Assembly: GCA_038240015.1 (NCBI GenBank)
Contig: JBBSEF010000007.1
Coordinates: 1-64,000, forward strand
Direction: 5' to 3'
Origin: CAHJXF01 sp038240015
Lineage (GTDB): Bacteria; Pseudomonadota; Gammaproteobacteria; Burkholderiales; Burkholderiaceae_D
DNA length: 64,000 nucleotides
The notes under the pieces are model-generated. The model was given only the letters and a program-made list of their open reading frames with translations. It was not told the origin of the DNA and searched no databases. Shown here piece by piece: positions 17,634 through 26,633 of this stretch (positions within the stretch are counted from its first letter, which is position 1; the number at the start of each line of letters is the position of its first letter). The position numbers and the translations under genes are program-made.

Positions 17634-17993
17634 ATGAACAACGAAGCGATACCCGACGCAATATTCGTCTATACGACCGTAGCCGATCACGATGCGGCGA
17701 ACCGACTGGCCGAACTGCTGGTCGAAACCCGCGTGGCTGCTTGTGTGCACATGATTCCCGGCATCGTGTCGGTCTATCGATGGCAGGGCAAGGTGCGGCG
17801 CGACGACGAAGTGCAACTCGTGATCAAGTCCGACGCGGGTCGCTTCGATGCCATTGAGACCTTGCTGCGAGAGAATCATCCCTATGAGCTGCCGGAAATC
17901 GTTGCGGTGCGCGTCGATCGCGGTTCACGGCAGTACCTGAACTGGATCGCGAGTGAAGTGTCGACCAGCGCGCGCGAAGAGATCAATCGATGA
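17634..17993 (+). CDS. cutA: Divalent cation tolerance protein CutA
   Basis: The preferred ATG at 17634 gives 119 residues (MNNEAIPDAIFVYTTVADHD); an earlier in-frame ATG at 17607 adds nine. The CutA1 core is clear: ARLLVETRVAACVH-like sequence (ELLVETRVAACVHMIPGIVS), VYRWQGKVRRDDEVQLVIKS and HPYELPEIVAVRV. CutA forms a very stable trimer; its physiological role remains uncertain despite the copper-tolerance name. The stop overlaps the dsbD start (ATGA), and in Burkholderiales cutA commonly precedes dsbD. Confidence 0.93.
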   Translation: MNNEAIPDAIFVYTTVADHDAANRLAELLVETRVAACVHMIPGIVSVYRWQGKVRRDDEVQLVIKSDAGRFDAIETLLRENHPYELPEIVAVRVDRGSRQYLNWIASEVSTSAREEINR

Positions 17994-20011
17994 ATACGAT
18001 GTGTAGAAGCAGATTTTTCGTCATGCGCGTCGTCACGCGTGCGTTGCTCGCGCTCGCAGTCATCACGGCCATGTGCTGGGGAGTGACAGCGCGCGCGGCC
18101 TTCCTCGAGCCCGAGCAGGCGTTTCCGTTCAGCGCACGAGTGATTGACGCGAAGACCATCGAAGTCAAGTACGGCATCGCCGACGGCTACTACCTCTATC
18201 GCGAACGCTTCAAGTTCGCGCTCGATCCCGCGACCTCGGGAGGCGCGACGCTCGGCGAACCGGCGTTGCCCAAAGGCGAGATCAAGTTCGACGAGACCTT
18301 CGGGAAGAACGTCGAACACTACCGACACGAGGTCGCAGTCCGAATTCCTGTACAGAACGCGACCGGCCCGGTGACCTTGCTGTCGACCTCGCAAGGTTGT
18401 GCCGACGCGGGGCTCTGCTATCCGCCGCAGCAAGCGCGCGCGACGTTGATCTTGACCGCCGCGGCGGGCGGCCCATCGAATTCGGCTGCGGGTACGCGCG
18501 CCGATGCGACGGCGTCTCCCGCGTTGACGAGTGCGGCATCGACCGCTGCATCGACGCCGACCCCTGGTGCGACCTCATCCGCCCTCGACGATTCATCGCG
18601 CATCGCGCGCACGTTGAAGAGCGGCAACCTCGGGTGGATCGCGTTGCTCTTCGTCGGTCTCGGATTGTTGCTCGCGTTCACGCCGTGCGTGTTGCCGATG
18701 CTGCCGATCCTGTCATCGATCATCGTCGGGCAATCGACCGCGCACTCCAATGGCGAGACGACACGCAGCATGGGATTTTTGCTCGCGCTCGCATACTCAC
18801 TCGGTCTCGCGCTGGTGTACACCTTGCTCGGCATCGCCGCCGGCCTCGCCGGTGAAGGACTGGCTGCGATGTTGCAAACGCCGTTGGTGCTCGGCACGTT
18901 TGCGCTGCTATTGGTGGTGTTGTCGTTGTCGATGTTCGGCTTCTACGAGTTGCAGGTCCCGGCGAGCTTGCAAGCGAAGCTCGCGCAATGGTCGGGGCGC
19001 GTCACGACGGTAGGCGATGGCGCGCGCGAGCATGGATCGCAGCGCGTGGGCGTCGGTCGCCTCGCGGGTGTGTTCGCGATGGGCGCGATCTCCGCATTGA
19101 TCGTCGGCCCCTGCGTCGCCGCGCCGCTGGCAGGCGCGCTGCTTTACATTTCGCAGACTCGCGACGTGGTGATAGGCGGCATCGCGCTGTTCTCGCTCTC
19201 GGTCGGCATGAGCGTACCGCTGCTGTTGATCGGGCTCTCGGCCGGCTCGCTGTTGCCGCGCGCTGGTGTGTGGATGGAAACGGTCAAGCAGTTCTTCGGC
19301 GTGCTGCTGCTCGCGGACGCGCTGTGGATGGTCACGCCCATCGTGCCGTCGTGGTTGGTCATGCTCGGATGGGCCGTACTCGCAATCGTCAGCGCGATGT
19401 ATCTGCGCGTGTTCGATGCGCTGGCTCCCGATGCGCGCGGCGTTCTGCGTCTGGGCAAGGGACTCGGCGCGCTGCTGCTGCTCGCGGGGGCGGTCGAGTT
19501 TGTCGGTCTCGCGACCGGAGGCCGCGACGTTCTGCAACCGCTCGCTCATCTCGCGCGCACCTCGGTGGGCAACAACGAAGGGACGACCGCGGCCGCAGGG
19601 CCGCGCTTCGAAATCGTCAAGACTTCCGCCGACCTCGACCGCCGGATCGCATCGGCCGGGCGGCCCGTGATGCTCGACTTCTATGCCGACTGGTGCGTGT
19701 CGTGCAAGGAGATGGAGCGCTACACCTATACCGATGCCCGCGTCGCGTCACGCATGCAGGGCTTCCTGTTGCTCAAGGCCGACGTGACGGCGAACGATGG
19801 CGACGATCGCGAGTTGCTCAAGCGTTTTCATCTCTTCGGGCCGCCCGGCATCGTGTTCTTCGATCGCGACGGCAAGATGGTGAGCGATTCCACGGTGATC
19901 GGATTTCAGGACGCCGACCGATTTCTGCAGAGTCTCGTGAGCGTCGGCGACACACAAACGCTTGCGCCTGCGATCGGTCCTGCGCTCGGGCCTCAAGCGG
20001 CCGTTCGTTGA
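17990..20011 (+). CDS. dsbD: Thiol:disulfide interchange protein DsbD
   Basis: The 673-residue product has three parts. A signal peptide (to about residue 35, ending VTARA) leads to a periplasmic alpha domain with the cysteine pair in QGCADAGLCYPPQQ. The central membrane domain of about eight segments carries the redox cysteines in FTPCVLPMLPIL and GPCVAAPLAGAL. The C-terminal thioredoxin domain has YADWCVSCKEMERYT. DsbD passes electrons from cytoplasmic thioredoxin to periplasmic DsbC, DsbG and cytochrome c maturation. The 3' end overlaps the convergent MoeB-like gene by 19 bp. Confidence 0.97.
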   Translation: MNTMCRSRFFVMRVVTRALLALAVITAMCWGVTARAAFLEPEQAFPFSARVIDAKTIEVKYGIADGYYLYRERFKFALDPATSGGATLGEPALPKGEIKFDETFGKNVEHYRHEVAVRIPVQNATGPVTLLSTSQGCADAGLCYPPQQARATLILTAAAGGPSNSAAGTRADATASPALTSAASTAASTPTPGATSSALDDSSRIARTLKSGNLGWIALLFVGLGLLLAFTPCVLPMLPILSSIIVGQSTAHSNGETTRSMGFLLALAYSLGLALVYTLLGIAAGLAGEGLAAMLQTPLVLGTFALLLVVLSLSMFGFYELQVPASLQAKLAQWSGRVTTVGDGAREHGSQRVGVGRLAGVFAMGAISALIVGPCVAAPLAGALLYISQTRDVVIGGIALFSLSVGMSVPLLLIGLSAGSLLPRAGVWMETVKQFFGVLLLADALWMVTPIVPSWLVMLGWAVLAIVSAMYLRVFDALAPDARGVLRLGKGLGALLLLAGAVEFVGLATGGRDVLQPLAHLARTSVGNNEGTTAAAGPRFEIVKTSADLDRRIASAGRPVMLDFYADWCVSCKEMERYTYTDARVASRMQGFLLLKADVTANDGDDRELLKRFHLFGPPGIVFFDRDGKMVSDSTVIGFQDADRFLQSLVSVGDTQTLAPAIGPALGPQAAVR

Positions 20012-20796
20012 GCGCGGCCCGCATCATCGCGGCACACAGAGCACGCTGGATCGCGTTCGAGCGCAATGGTTTGCCACGTGCTTGCGCGCGCATCGAAAAG
20101 CAGCAGCCGTCCCGATAGCGAAGGCAATCCGATGACGAGCTTGGCCGCTTCTGCGGCCTGAAGCGCGCCGACGATCCCGGTCAATGGCGCGAACACGCCC
20201 ATCGTCGAACACTGCACTTCTTCGACGTCGCCGCTTTCGGGGAACAGGCAGGCATAACAAGGAGAACGCGACGGAGAACCCGACGCGAACGAAGCGCGCT
20301 CGTGTCGCAAGTCGAAGCTCGCGATTTGCCCATCGAAGCGAATCGCCGCGCCCGACACCAACGGTTTGCACGCGGCGACACATGCGCGATTGATCGCGTG
20401 GCGCGTGGCGAAGTTGTCGCTGCAATCGAGTACCACGTCGGCCTCGTCGACGAGCGCGAACAGGCGTTCGCCCGCGATGCGCTCTTGCACGGCGCGCACC
20501 TCGACCTCGGGGTTGAGCCGCTGCAACGCCTTCTTGCCCGACGCGACTTTGGCTGTGCCCACATCGGGGGTGCCATGCAGGATCTGGCGTTGCAGGTTGG
20601 TGAGATCGACCGCATCGTCATCGACCAAGGTCAGTGTGCCGATTCCGCTGGCGGCCAGATAGATCGCGGCCGGCGAGCCGAGTCCGCCTGCGCCGATCAC
20701 GAGCGCATGTGCGCTTCGCAACTTCTCCTGGCCCTCGATGCCGATGTCGTCGAGCAGGATGTGGCGCGAATAGCGAAGCAGTTGTCGGTCGTTCAT
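19993..20796 (-). CDS. moeB: MoeB/ThiF-family adenylyltransferase
   Basis: From ATG 20796 the product has 267 residues and starts MNDRQLLRYSRHILLDDIGI. It shows the Rossmann nucleotide site ALVIGAGGLGSPAAIYLAAS, the catalytic-region QRQILH, a conserved cysteine in VQCSTMGVFAPLTGIVGALQ, and two zinc-binding pairs (CYACLFP and CSVCRDD). Such enzymes adenylate the C-terminal glycine of a sulfur carrier such as MoaD or ThiS. No rhodanese domain is fused. MoeB and ThiF cannot be separated by sequence alone; neither pathway is encoded nearby. A terminator separates it from ctpA upstream. Confidence 0.88.
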   Translation of the reverse strand: MNDRQLLRYSRHILLDDIGIEGQEKLRSAHALVIGAGGLGSPAAIYLAASGIGTLTLVDDDAVDLTNLQRQILHGTPDVGTAKVASGKKALQRLNPEVEVRAVQERIAGERLFALVDEADVVLDCSDNFATRHAINRACVAACKPLVSGAAIRFDGQIASFDLRHERASFASGSPSRSPCYACLFPESGDVEEVQCSTMGVFAPLTGIVGALQAAEAAKLVIGLPSLSGRLLLFDARASTWQTIALERDPACSVCRDDAGRAQRTAA

Positions 20797-20841
20797 CGTA
20801 TTCGCGCGCCGCTTCAATCGTTCAAACTCGATCGCCCAAAT

Positions 20842-20875
20842 AAAAAAGCCGCTGACCGAATCTGCGATCAGCGGC
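20842..20875 (-). terminator. Intrinsic terminator after ctpA
   Basis: On the minus strand the arms GCCGCTGA and TCAGCGGC pair and are followed by a run of six T (20847-20842), starting 17 bp after the ctpA stop codon. It should end the ctpA transcript before the downstream moeB-like gene. Confidence 0.85.
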
Positions 20876-20891
20876 CTTGCATGAACAACGT

Positions 20892-22439
20892 TCAGGGCTT
20901 CTTGATGGGCGTCGGCTCGACGATCTTCTGCGGCGTCTTCAATGCGTCCTTGAGCTGGGATTCTTTCTGTTCGCCGGTTTCCATCTTGTCGCGCGACACC
21001 GCGGCCGTCATGTTCTTGGTCTCGACCGGCTCACCCCGAAGCAGGTGCAGCGCCTGCTGCATCTGGTAGTCGTCCTTGGAGCCGAACTCGATCGGCTTCT
21101 TCAGCGCGGCGGCACGACGTTCGTCTTCGGCCTTGCGTTCTTCGGGCGACAACGCATCCCTGCGCGCCGCCTCGTTGGCCGCGATGATGGTGGTCGTGTC
21201 GGTATTGTTGTTCAGATGACGGTCGAGGTCTGCCTCGCGCGGAAACGCAAAGATGTTGCCCTGGGCCGTATCGTCCACCATGTAGTCGGGAATGATGCCG
21301 GTCGCCTGAATCGAACGGCCGCTGGGCGTGTAATAGCGCGAGATGGTCAGCTTGATGCCGGTCTTGCGATCGGGCGGCAGCGGCAGGATGGTCTGCACCG
21401 AACCCTTGCCGAAGGTGGTTGTCCCGAGGACCTTGGCGCGCTTGTAGTCCTGCAATGCGCCCGCGACGATCTCGGACGCCGAAGCCGAACCACCGTTGAC
21501 CAGCACCACCATCGGTACGTCGTGCACAGCCTGCGGCACATCGCGCAACAGGTCCGCGCCGCCGCGTTGATACTCGTCGCGCGTGGCGAAGAATTTTCCT
21601 TGCGCTTCCTGGATCTGCCCCTTGGTGGACACGACCAGGCTGTCCTTGGGAATGAAGGCCGCCGACACCCCGATCGCACCGGGCAAGACGCCGCCCGGGT
21701 TGTTGCGCAGGTCGAGTACCAGACCCTTGAGAGGCCCCGACTTGTAGAGCTCCTCCAGCTTCTTGGCAAGATCGGCCACCGTCGGATCCTGGAACTGCGA
21801 GACGCGCACATAACCGTATCCCGGCTCGACGATCTTCGCGCGCACGCTCTGGACCTTGATCTCCTCGCGAACCAGCGGGACGACGATCGGCGTTGGGACG
21901 TCCTTGCGCGCCAATGTCAGCGTGACCTTGGTGCCCGGTTCGCCGCGCAGCTTCGAGACGGCCTCGTTGAGCTTCAATCCCTTCACGTTCTTGTCGTCGA
22001 TCTTGACGATCAGGTCGCCGGTCTTGACGCCCGCGCGAAATGCGGGCGTGCCTTCGATCGGCGAGATCACCTTGATGTAGCCCGCGCCGTCGTCGGTACC
22101 GTCTTCGCGGCCGACTTCGATGCCCAGACCTCCGAAACGTCCCACGGTGGCCTCGCGCAATTCCTTGAAAGCCTTTTCGTCGAGGTAGGCCGAATGCGGG
22201 TCGAGGCCCGACACCATGCCGTTGATGGCTTCGGTGATCAGCTTCTTGTCGTCGACCGGCTCGACATAACTCGTCTTGATTGCACCGAATACGTCGGTGA
22301 ACTGACGGATCTCGTCGATCGGCAATGGCAAACGCGCGTCCGATGCGCGTTGCGCGGTTGCCGTAATGCCGAGCGACAGCAACACGCCGGCCAGCACGCC
22401 GGTGGAAATCAGGCCGATGTTCTTCAAGGATTTGCGCAT
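20892..22439 (-). CDS. ctpA: Carboxy-terminal processing protease CtpA (S41 family)
   Basis: ATG 22439, after GAGAAGAATTCC, gives 515 residues starting MRKSLKNIGLISTGVLAGVL, a signal sequence or anchor. A PDZ domain (about residues 80-170; GGLGIEVGREDG, VKTGDLIVKIDDKNVKGL) precedes the S41 protease with LRNNPGGVLPGAIGVSAAFI, the serine-bearing VNGGSASASEIVAGAL and the lysine-bearing TTFGKGSVQTILPL. It degrades or trims periplasmic proteins from the C-terminus, and family members control cell-wall hydrolases, which fits the EnvC-like neighbour. The Gln/Lys/Thr-rich C-terminus is variable. Confidence 0.95.
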   Translation of the reverse strand: MRKSLKNIGLISTGVLAGVLLSLGITATAQRASDARLPLPIDEIRQFTDVFGAIKTSYVEPVDDKKLITEAINGMVSGLDPHSAYLDEKAFKELREATVGRFGGLGIEVGREDGTDDGAGYIKVISPIEGTPAFRAGVKTGDLIVKIDDKNVKGLKLNEAVSKLRGEPGTKVTLTLARKDVPTPIVVPLVREEIKVQSVRAKIVEPGYGYVRVSQFQDPTVADLAKKLEELYKSGPLKGLVLDLRNNPGGVLPGAIGVSAAFIPKDSLVVSTKGQIQEAQGKFFATRDEYQRGGADLLRDVPQAVHDVPMVVLVNGGSASASEIVAGALQDYKRAKVLGTTTFGKGSVQTILPLPPDRKTGIKLTISRYYTPSGRSIQATGIIPDYMVDDTAQGNIFAFPREADLDRHLNNNTDTTTIIAANEAARRDALSPEERKAEDERRAAALKKPIEFGSKDDYQMQQALHLLRGEPVETKNMTAAVSRDKMETGEQKESQLKDALKTPQKIVEPTPIKKP

Positions 22440-22525
22440 GGAATTCTTCTCGAGTGACGACTTGACAATCAAACTATCTGGTGCGCCCGCAGGCTGAGCA
22501 ACGATGCCGCTCTACATGAGTCGAG

Positions 22526-22561
22526 CGATGTGCAAAAACATGACATCGATCGTGCACATCG
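22526..22561. promoter_or_regulatory. Inverted repeat upstream of ctpA
   Basis: Arms CGATGTGCA (22526-22534) and TGCACATCG (22553-22561) with an 18-bp spacer, lying in the 246-bp gap between envC and ctpA, about 87 bp before the ctpA start. The arm spacing suits a dimeric regulator binding two helical turns apart. No regulator family can be named. Confidence 0.35.
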
Positions 22562-22685
22562 TGATCGGTGTGGATTCATTGGGATTGTTGGATTCAAACA
22601 TGCAGCAATCGTGCCGACCATCGGAATTGTTGTGACAGGTACGCGTCGCCGCACTGAAAGATACGAGGGCGGCCGCCTACAGGAT

Positions 22686-24095
22686 TCAGCGCGCCCCGAC
22701 CCATCCCATCGGATCGAACGGCTTGCCGCGAAAACGGAGTTCAAAGTATAGACCGGTCTGGTCGTCGCCACTGCTGTTGCCCGATACCGATACGACATCG
22801 CCGGCGTTGACGGTATCGCCCGCGCGTTTCTTCAGCGTTTCGTTGTTGCCGTAGATCGACAGGTACTGGTCGCCATGATCGACGATCAAGAGGTTGCCGA
22901 AGCCGCGCAGATAGTCGGCGAACACCACGCGGCCCGCGGACACGGCACGCACTTCGGCGCCTGCGTCGGTCCTGATGAACACACCCTTCCACGACGCGCC
23001 GCCTTCTCCACGCGGCGCGCCGAAGCGCGCGACCAGGGAGCCGCGCACCGGCAGGCGGAGCCGCCCGCGCTGCCGCGCAAAGTCTCCGGTTGCGCTCGAT
23101 GCCTCCGGCACGGAGTCGCGTGCGACATCCGGTCCCGCATCGCCGCGCGAGGACGGAGAGACTGGTTCGGGCGAGCGCGGCGCCGATCCATGCCAGTCAT
23201 TCTTTCTGCGCGCAGCTGCCGTGCTTTGTTGATCTGCTCGACGCCTGCTTGCCTCGCGCTGCGCAAGCTCTTGCGCCGCTCGTCTGTCGATCTCTCGCTG
23301 CAGTTGCACGACAACGCGCGACAAGCGTTGCTCATCGCTTTGCAGAGCACTCGCGGATTTGCGTTGCTCCGCGATCTTTTGCGAGAGCGCGGCCAGCGCG
23401 CTTCGTTGCGTGCTCTGATCCGCGACCAGGGACTCGCGCGCCGCCTTCTGCGCCTCGGCTTGCTGCGCGAGCGCCCGGTTCTGTGCGTCGGCGCGCTGTT
23501 TTTGTTCTTGCAGTTGCGACACGTGACCGCGCAGCGCGACGATCCGCTCGACCTCGGCGCGCGCGATATAGCCGAGATAGGCGTCGTCGAGCATCACGCC
23601 GTTGGGGTCGCGTCCGGTCCAGTAGAGTTGAAAGGGATTCCGATCGCGGTTGGCCGCGAGGGCGGTCACGGTGCGTGCGAGCTCCGCTTGTCGCTCGACG
23701 CGCTCGCTCTCTTTCAGCAATCGCTGCTGGTCGAGATCCACGATGCGCACCTGCAGACCGCGACGCTGTGCCGCGAGTTGCTCGAGCCGTTGGTCGACAG
23801 TGGCAAGAGCGTGTTCGGCGCGGGCGAGCGCGGCAGCGGTCCCCGCGCGCGATCTCTCTCCGGCGGCGATTTCTTTCTTCAGCGTCGCGATGCGTTCGAC
23901 CAGTCGCGCGCGCTCCGCGGTCTGCCGCGAATGCGCCTGTTGCGGATCTTCGGCTTTCGCCGAGGCCTTGGCGACGTTCCTGGTTGCCGCGAACGACGAT
24001 CCCATGAGCAATGCAGAGACCGTGAGCGCAGGTGCGAGCGCGAGCATGAGCGCACGTGCCCCCTTGACCGCGCGCCCGCGGTTCCATGCGATCAC
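22686..24095 (-). CDS. envC: Murein hydrolase activator EnvC-like protein
   Basis: The 469-residue product has an N-terminal signal (LALAPALTVSALLMGSSFAA), two long coiled coils (about residues 45-280, rich in Arg/Gln/Ala), a Ser/Pro linker and a C-terminal LytM (M23) domain from about residue 345. The zinc ligands of active M23 peptidases are missing: SWKGVF stands where an HxG motif is expected and LYFELRF where HxH is expected. This is the pattern of EnvC, which activates division amidases rather than cutting peptidoglycan itself. The start overlaps gpmA by 4 bp, as in the gpm-envC order of enterics. Confidence 0.92.
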   Translation of the reverse strand: MIAWNRGRAVKGARALMLALAPALTVSALLMGSSFAATRNVAKASAKAEDPQQAHSRQTAERARLVERIATLKKEIAAGERSRAGTAAALARAEHALATVDQRLEQLAAQRRGLQVRIVDLDQQRLLKESERVERQAELARTVTALAANRDRNPFQLYWTGRDPNGVMLDDAYLGYIARAEVERIVALRGHVSQLQEQKQRADAQNRALAQQAEAQKAARESLVADQSTQRSALAALSQKIAEQRKSASALQSDEQRLSRVVVQLQREIDRRAAQELAQREASRRRADQQSTAAARRKNDWHGSAPRSPEPVSPSSRGDAGPDVARDSVPEASSATGDFARQRGRLRLPVRGSLVARFGAPRGEGGASWKGVFIRTDAGAEVRAVSAGRVVFADYLRGFGNLLIVDHGDQYLSIYGNNETLKKRAGDTVNAGDVVSVSGNSSGDDQTGLYFELRFRGKPFDPMGWVGAR

Positions 24096-24847
24096 GCCGC
24101 GGTCTTCGCCTTGCCTTGCGCCGCGACGGCCGTCATCGCCTTCTCGATCGCGGCTGCATCGCCCAGATAGCGGCTGCCGAGGGGCTTGAGATCTCGATCG
24201 AGCTCATAGACCAGCGGGCGGCCCGTGGGGACGTTGAGGCCGACGATATCGTCGTCGCCGATGCCGTCCAGATGCTTGATCAATGCGCGCAGCGAATTGC
24301 CGTGTGCGGTCACGAGCACGCGACGGCCCGATCGAATCGCAGGGGCGATGCTGTCGTTCCACAACGGCAGCACACGCGCAACCGTGTCCTTCAGGCACTC
24401 GGTCAATGGAATTTCGCGCCGCGCGAGATGCGCGTAGCGCGGGTCCGAGAAACTCGTTCGCGGGTCGTCGGGTGAAAGCGGATTGGGCGGCGTGTCGTAA
24501 CTGCGACGCCAGATCTGTACCTGCTCCTCGCCATACTTCGACGCGGTCTCGGCCTTGTCGAGTCCTTGCAGCGCGCCGTAGTGCCGCTCGTTCAATCGCC
24601 ACGACGGTGTGATGGGAATCCACATGCGATCCATTTCGTCGAGAGCGATCCAGAGCGTGCGAATGGCGCGCTTGAGCAGCGATGTGAAGGCCAGATCGAA
24701 ATCGTAGCCGTCGGCCCTGAGAAGGCGGCCTGCTTCGCGCGCTTCTTCACGTCCCTGCTCGGTCAGGTCCACATCGGTCCAGCCGGTGAAGCGGTTTTCG
24801 CGATTCCAGGTCGATTCACCGTGGCGCAGAAGGACGAGTGTGTGCAT
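24092..24847 (-). CDS. gpmA: 2,3-bisphosphoglycerate-dependent phosphoglycerate mutase
   Basis: The 251-residue product has the catalytic histidine motif LVLLRHGESTWNRENRFTGW at residues 4-23, ERHYGALQGLDKAETASKYG in the middle and VTAHGNSLRALIKHLDG with the second histidine. It interconverts 3- and 2-phosphoglycerate in glycolysis and gluconeogenesis. Family length is normal (about 250). It is the first gene of the minus-strand gpmA-envC pair, divergent from the rhodanese gene. Confidence 0.97.
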   Translation of the reverse strand: MHTLVLLRHGESTWNRENRFTGWTDVDLTEQGREEAREAGRLLRADGYDFDLAFTSLLKRAIRTLWIALDEMDRMWIPITPSWRLNERHYGALQGLDKAETASKYGEEQVQIWRRSYDTPPNPLSPDDPRTSFSDPRYAHLARREIPLTECLKDTVARVLPLWNDSIAPAIRSGRRVLVTAHGNSLRALIKHLDGIGDDDIVGLNVPTGRPLVYELDRDLKPLGSRYLGDAAAIEKAMTAVAAQGKAKTAA

Positions 24848-24903
24848 GAGTATGGATATTTAATCGTGGTCAATCGGCCCATAACACGGGGTCCGCGATA
24901 TTT

Positions 24904-24909
24904 TATAAT
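24904..24909 (+). promoter_or_regulatory. Probable -10 element of the rhodanese-grxC promoter
   Basis: A perfect TATAAT lies 91 bp before the rhodanese start in the gpmA/rhodanese divergent gap. I find no good -35 match at the expected distance, so the assignment is tentative. Confidence 0.45.
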
Positions 24910-24999
24910 GCGCGACCGAACCGTCCGGCTATCTCCCGCTCGCGGTCGTCGCTCGAGCTTCAATTTCGAAGCTCGAGAAGATCATTCTGTGACCGCCTT

Positions 25000-25683
25000 G
25001 TGAAATTCATCTTCGACAACCTTTATCTCATCGTCATCGCGCTGGCCAGCGGCGGCATGCTGCTGTGGCCGCTGGTCAAGCGCGGCGGCGGCAGTGCATC
25101 GGTGAGCCCACTGCAAGCCACGCAGCTCATCAATCATCGCAATGCAATCGTGATCGACGTTCGTGACGAGCAGGTATTCGCCGCCGGGTCGGTCACCGGT
25201 GCGCGCAACATTCCTTTGGCCAGGCTCGAGGAGCGCATCGCCGAACTGACGCGTTTCAAGGCGCGACCCGCGATCGTGGTTTGCGAAAGCGGGCAGCAAT
25301 CGGCCCGCGCTTTGACGACGCTCAAAGCACAGGGTTTCGAAGAGACACATTCGCTCGCAGGTGGCTTGTCTGCGTGGAAGCAGGCTGGCTTGCCGCTCGT
25401 GCAGGCTCTTCGCGACAGCGGTCGATCAGCGCAAAGGGAAATCGGAAAAAATAATGCAAAGAGCGGGGCAAGGAGCGGCGCAAAGAGCGACGCGCGCGCT
25501 TACGACAAGGCCCGGGCCGCAGCGAAAGCGGCGACCCGTGCTGCCGCTCCCGATGCGGCGACACTGAACGGACGTGCAGTGCTCGAAGAGGCGGACGCGA
25601 GAGTCGGCGCCATGAGACTCGATCCGGTGGCCGACGCCGCGAACGAGTCATCCGCGCCAGATCGCGCCAAAGAAGTGTCATGA
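25000..25683 (+). CDS. Membrane-anchored rhodanese-like protein (YibN type) with basic tail
   Basis: A GTG start gives 227 residues. An N-terminal membrane segment (residues 7-26, NLYLIVIALASGGMLLWPLV) is followed by one rhodanese domain with the active cysteine at residue 95 in VVCESGQQSARAL. Rhodaneses move sulfane sulfur. The C-terminal 80 residues are unusually rich in Ala, Lys, Arg and Ser (KSGARSGAKSDARAYDKARA). The order rhodanese-grxC-secB-gpsA matches the yibN-grxC-secB-gpsA group of E. coli. The stop overlaps grxC by 4 bp. Confidence 0.9.
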   Translation: MKFIFDNLYLIVIALASGGMLLWPLVKRGGGSASVSPLQATQLINHRNAIVIDVRDEQVFAAGSVTGARNIPLARLEERIAELTRFKARPAIVVCESGQQSARALTTLKAQGFEETHSLAGGLSAWKQAGLPLVQALRDSGRSAQREIGKNNAKSGARSGAKSDARAYDKARAAAKAATRAAAPDAATLNGRAVLEEADARVGAMRLDPVADAANESSAPDRAKEVS

Positions 25684-25961
25684 CGGCGGACACGAATGCG
25701 CGTGTCCGCATGTACAGCACGGCAGTCTGTCCGTTCTGCGTGATGGCCGAACGATTGCTGCGCTCGAAGGGCGTGGCCGAAATCGAGAAGGTCCGCATCG
25801 ACCTCGACCCGGCTGCGCGCCAAGACATGATGCAGCGGACCGGGCGCCGTACCGTTCCGCAGATCTACATCGGCGAGCGCCACGTCGGCGGTTACGACGA
25901 ACTGGCCGCACTCGATCGCGCAGGCCAGTTGCTCCCGCTGCTTTCTCCCGCATCATCCTAG
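25680..25961 (+). CDS. grxC: Glutaredoxin 3
   Basis: The 93-residue product has the glutaredoxin active site CPFC (residues 17-20, STAVCPFCVMAERLL), the cis-proline TVPQIYIGERHVGGYDEL and the glutathione-binding GG pair. It reduces disulfides with glutathione in the cytoplasm. It overlaps the rhodanese stop (ATGA) and precedes secB, the conserved proteobacterial order. Confidence 0.96.
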   Translation: MTADTNARVRMYSTAVCPFCVMAERLLRSKGVAEIEKVRIDLDPAARQDMMQRTGRRTVPQIYIGERHVGGYDELAALDRAGQLLPLLSPASS

Positions 25962-26065
25962 GGCCGTATCGTTCTCACGCAGTTTTCTGATCGGCGCCCG
26001 ACTTTCCCGCAAGCTCGCTTGCACCTCGCAAGAATAGAAACTCACACCGAATCTTGAACATCATC

Positions 26066-26554
26066 ATGGCCGACGAAACCACACCAGCACAACCGATCTT
26101 CAACGTGCAGCGCATCTACCTGAAGGACGCCTCGCTCGAAATTCCCAATGCACCGCGCATCTTCCTCGAGACCGATCCACCCAATGTCGAAGTGCAACTC
26201 GACGTGACGAACGCGCCGGTGGTCGATGCGATACACGAAGTCACCGTGACCGTAACGGTGACGACGCGCGTGAAGGATCAGGTCGCGTTCCTGATCGAGG
26301 CGAAGCAAGGCGGCATCTTCGAGATTCGCGACGTGCCCGCCGATCAGATGGAGCCGCTGCTCGGCATCGTCTGCCCGAACATCATCTATCCTTATCTGCG
26401 CGCCAACCTCGCCGACCTGATCACGCGCACCGGCTTTCCGCCGATTCATCTAGCCGAGATCAACTTCGAGGCGTACTTCGCGCAGCGCAAGCAAGCGTCG
26501 GCCAAGAACGATCAGCAGAGCCTCGTGAACACCTCGGGCGTGCCGCTCCAGTGA
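26066..26554 (+). CDS. secB: Protein-export chaperone SecB
   Basis: The ATG at 26066 gives 162 residues containing FNVQRIYLKDASLEIPNAPR, VTVTVTTRVKDQVAFLIEAK and IYPYLRANLADLITRTGFPP, diagnostic for SecB. The tetramer holds preproteins unfolded and hands them to SecA. An in-frame TTG at 26054 is less likely as start. A 104-bp gap separates it from grxC. Confidence 0.98.
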   Translation: MADETTPAQPIFNVQRIYLKDASLEIPNAPRIFLETDPPNVEVQLDVTNAPVVDAIHEVTVTVTVTTRVKDQVAFLIEAKQGGIFEIRDVPADQMEPLLGIVCPNIIYPYLRANLADLITRTGFPPIHLAEINFEAYFAQRKQASAKNDQQSLVNTSGVPLQ

Positions 26555-26633
26555 CGCGCATGTTGAACCGCTTGAATTCATCGTTCCCTTTTTCATCGTT
26601 CCCCACTCATCGTGACCTGCCGACCGTGACCTC

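Noticed and set aside
20877..22457. 526-codon open frame on the plus strand opposite ctpA
   Set aside because: It mirrors the whole ctpA gene, which has a clear protease product; long antisense frames are expected at this GC content and codon bias, and the translation shows no recognisable domain.
22686..23090. EnvC C-terminal domain as an active M23 peptidase
   Set aside because: The histidine and aspartate zinc ligands are replaced (SWKGVF, LYFELRF), so an activator role is more likely.
22875..24170. 431-codon plus-strand frame opposite envC and gpmA
   Set aside because: Arg/Ala/Leu-rich shadow frame of two well-supported minus-strand genes; no domain or ribosome binding site.
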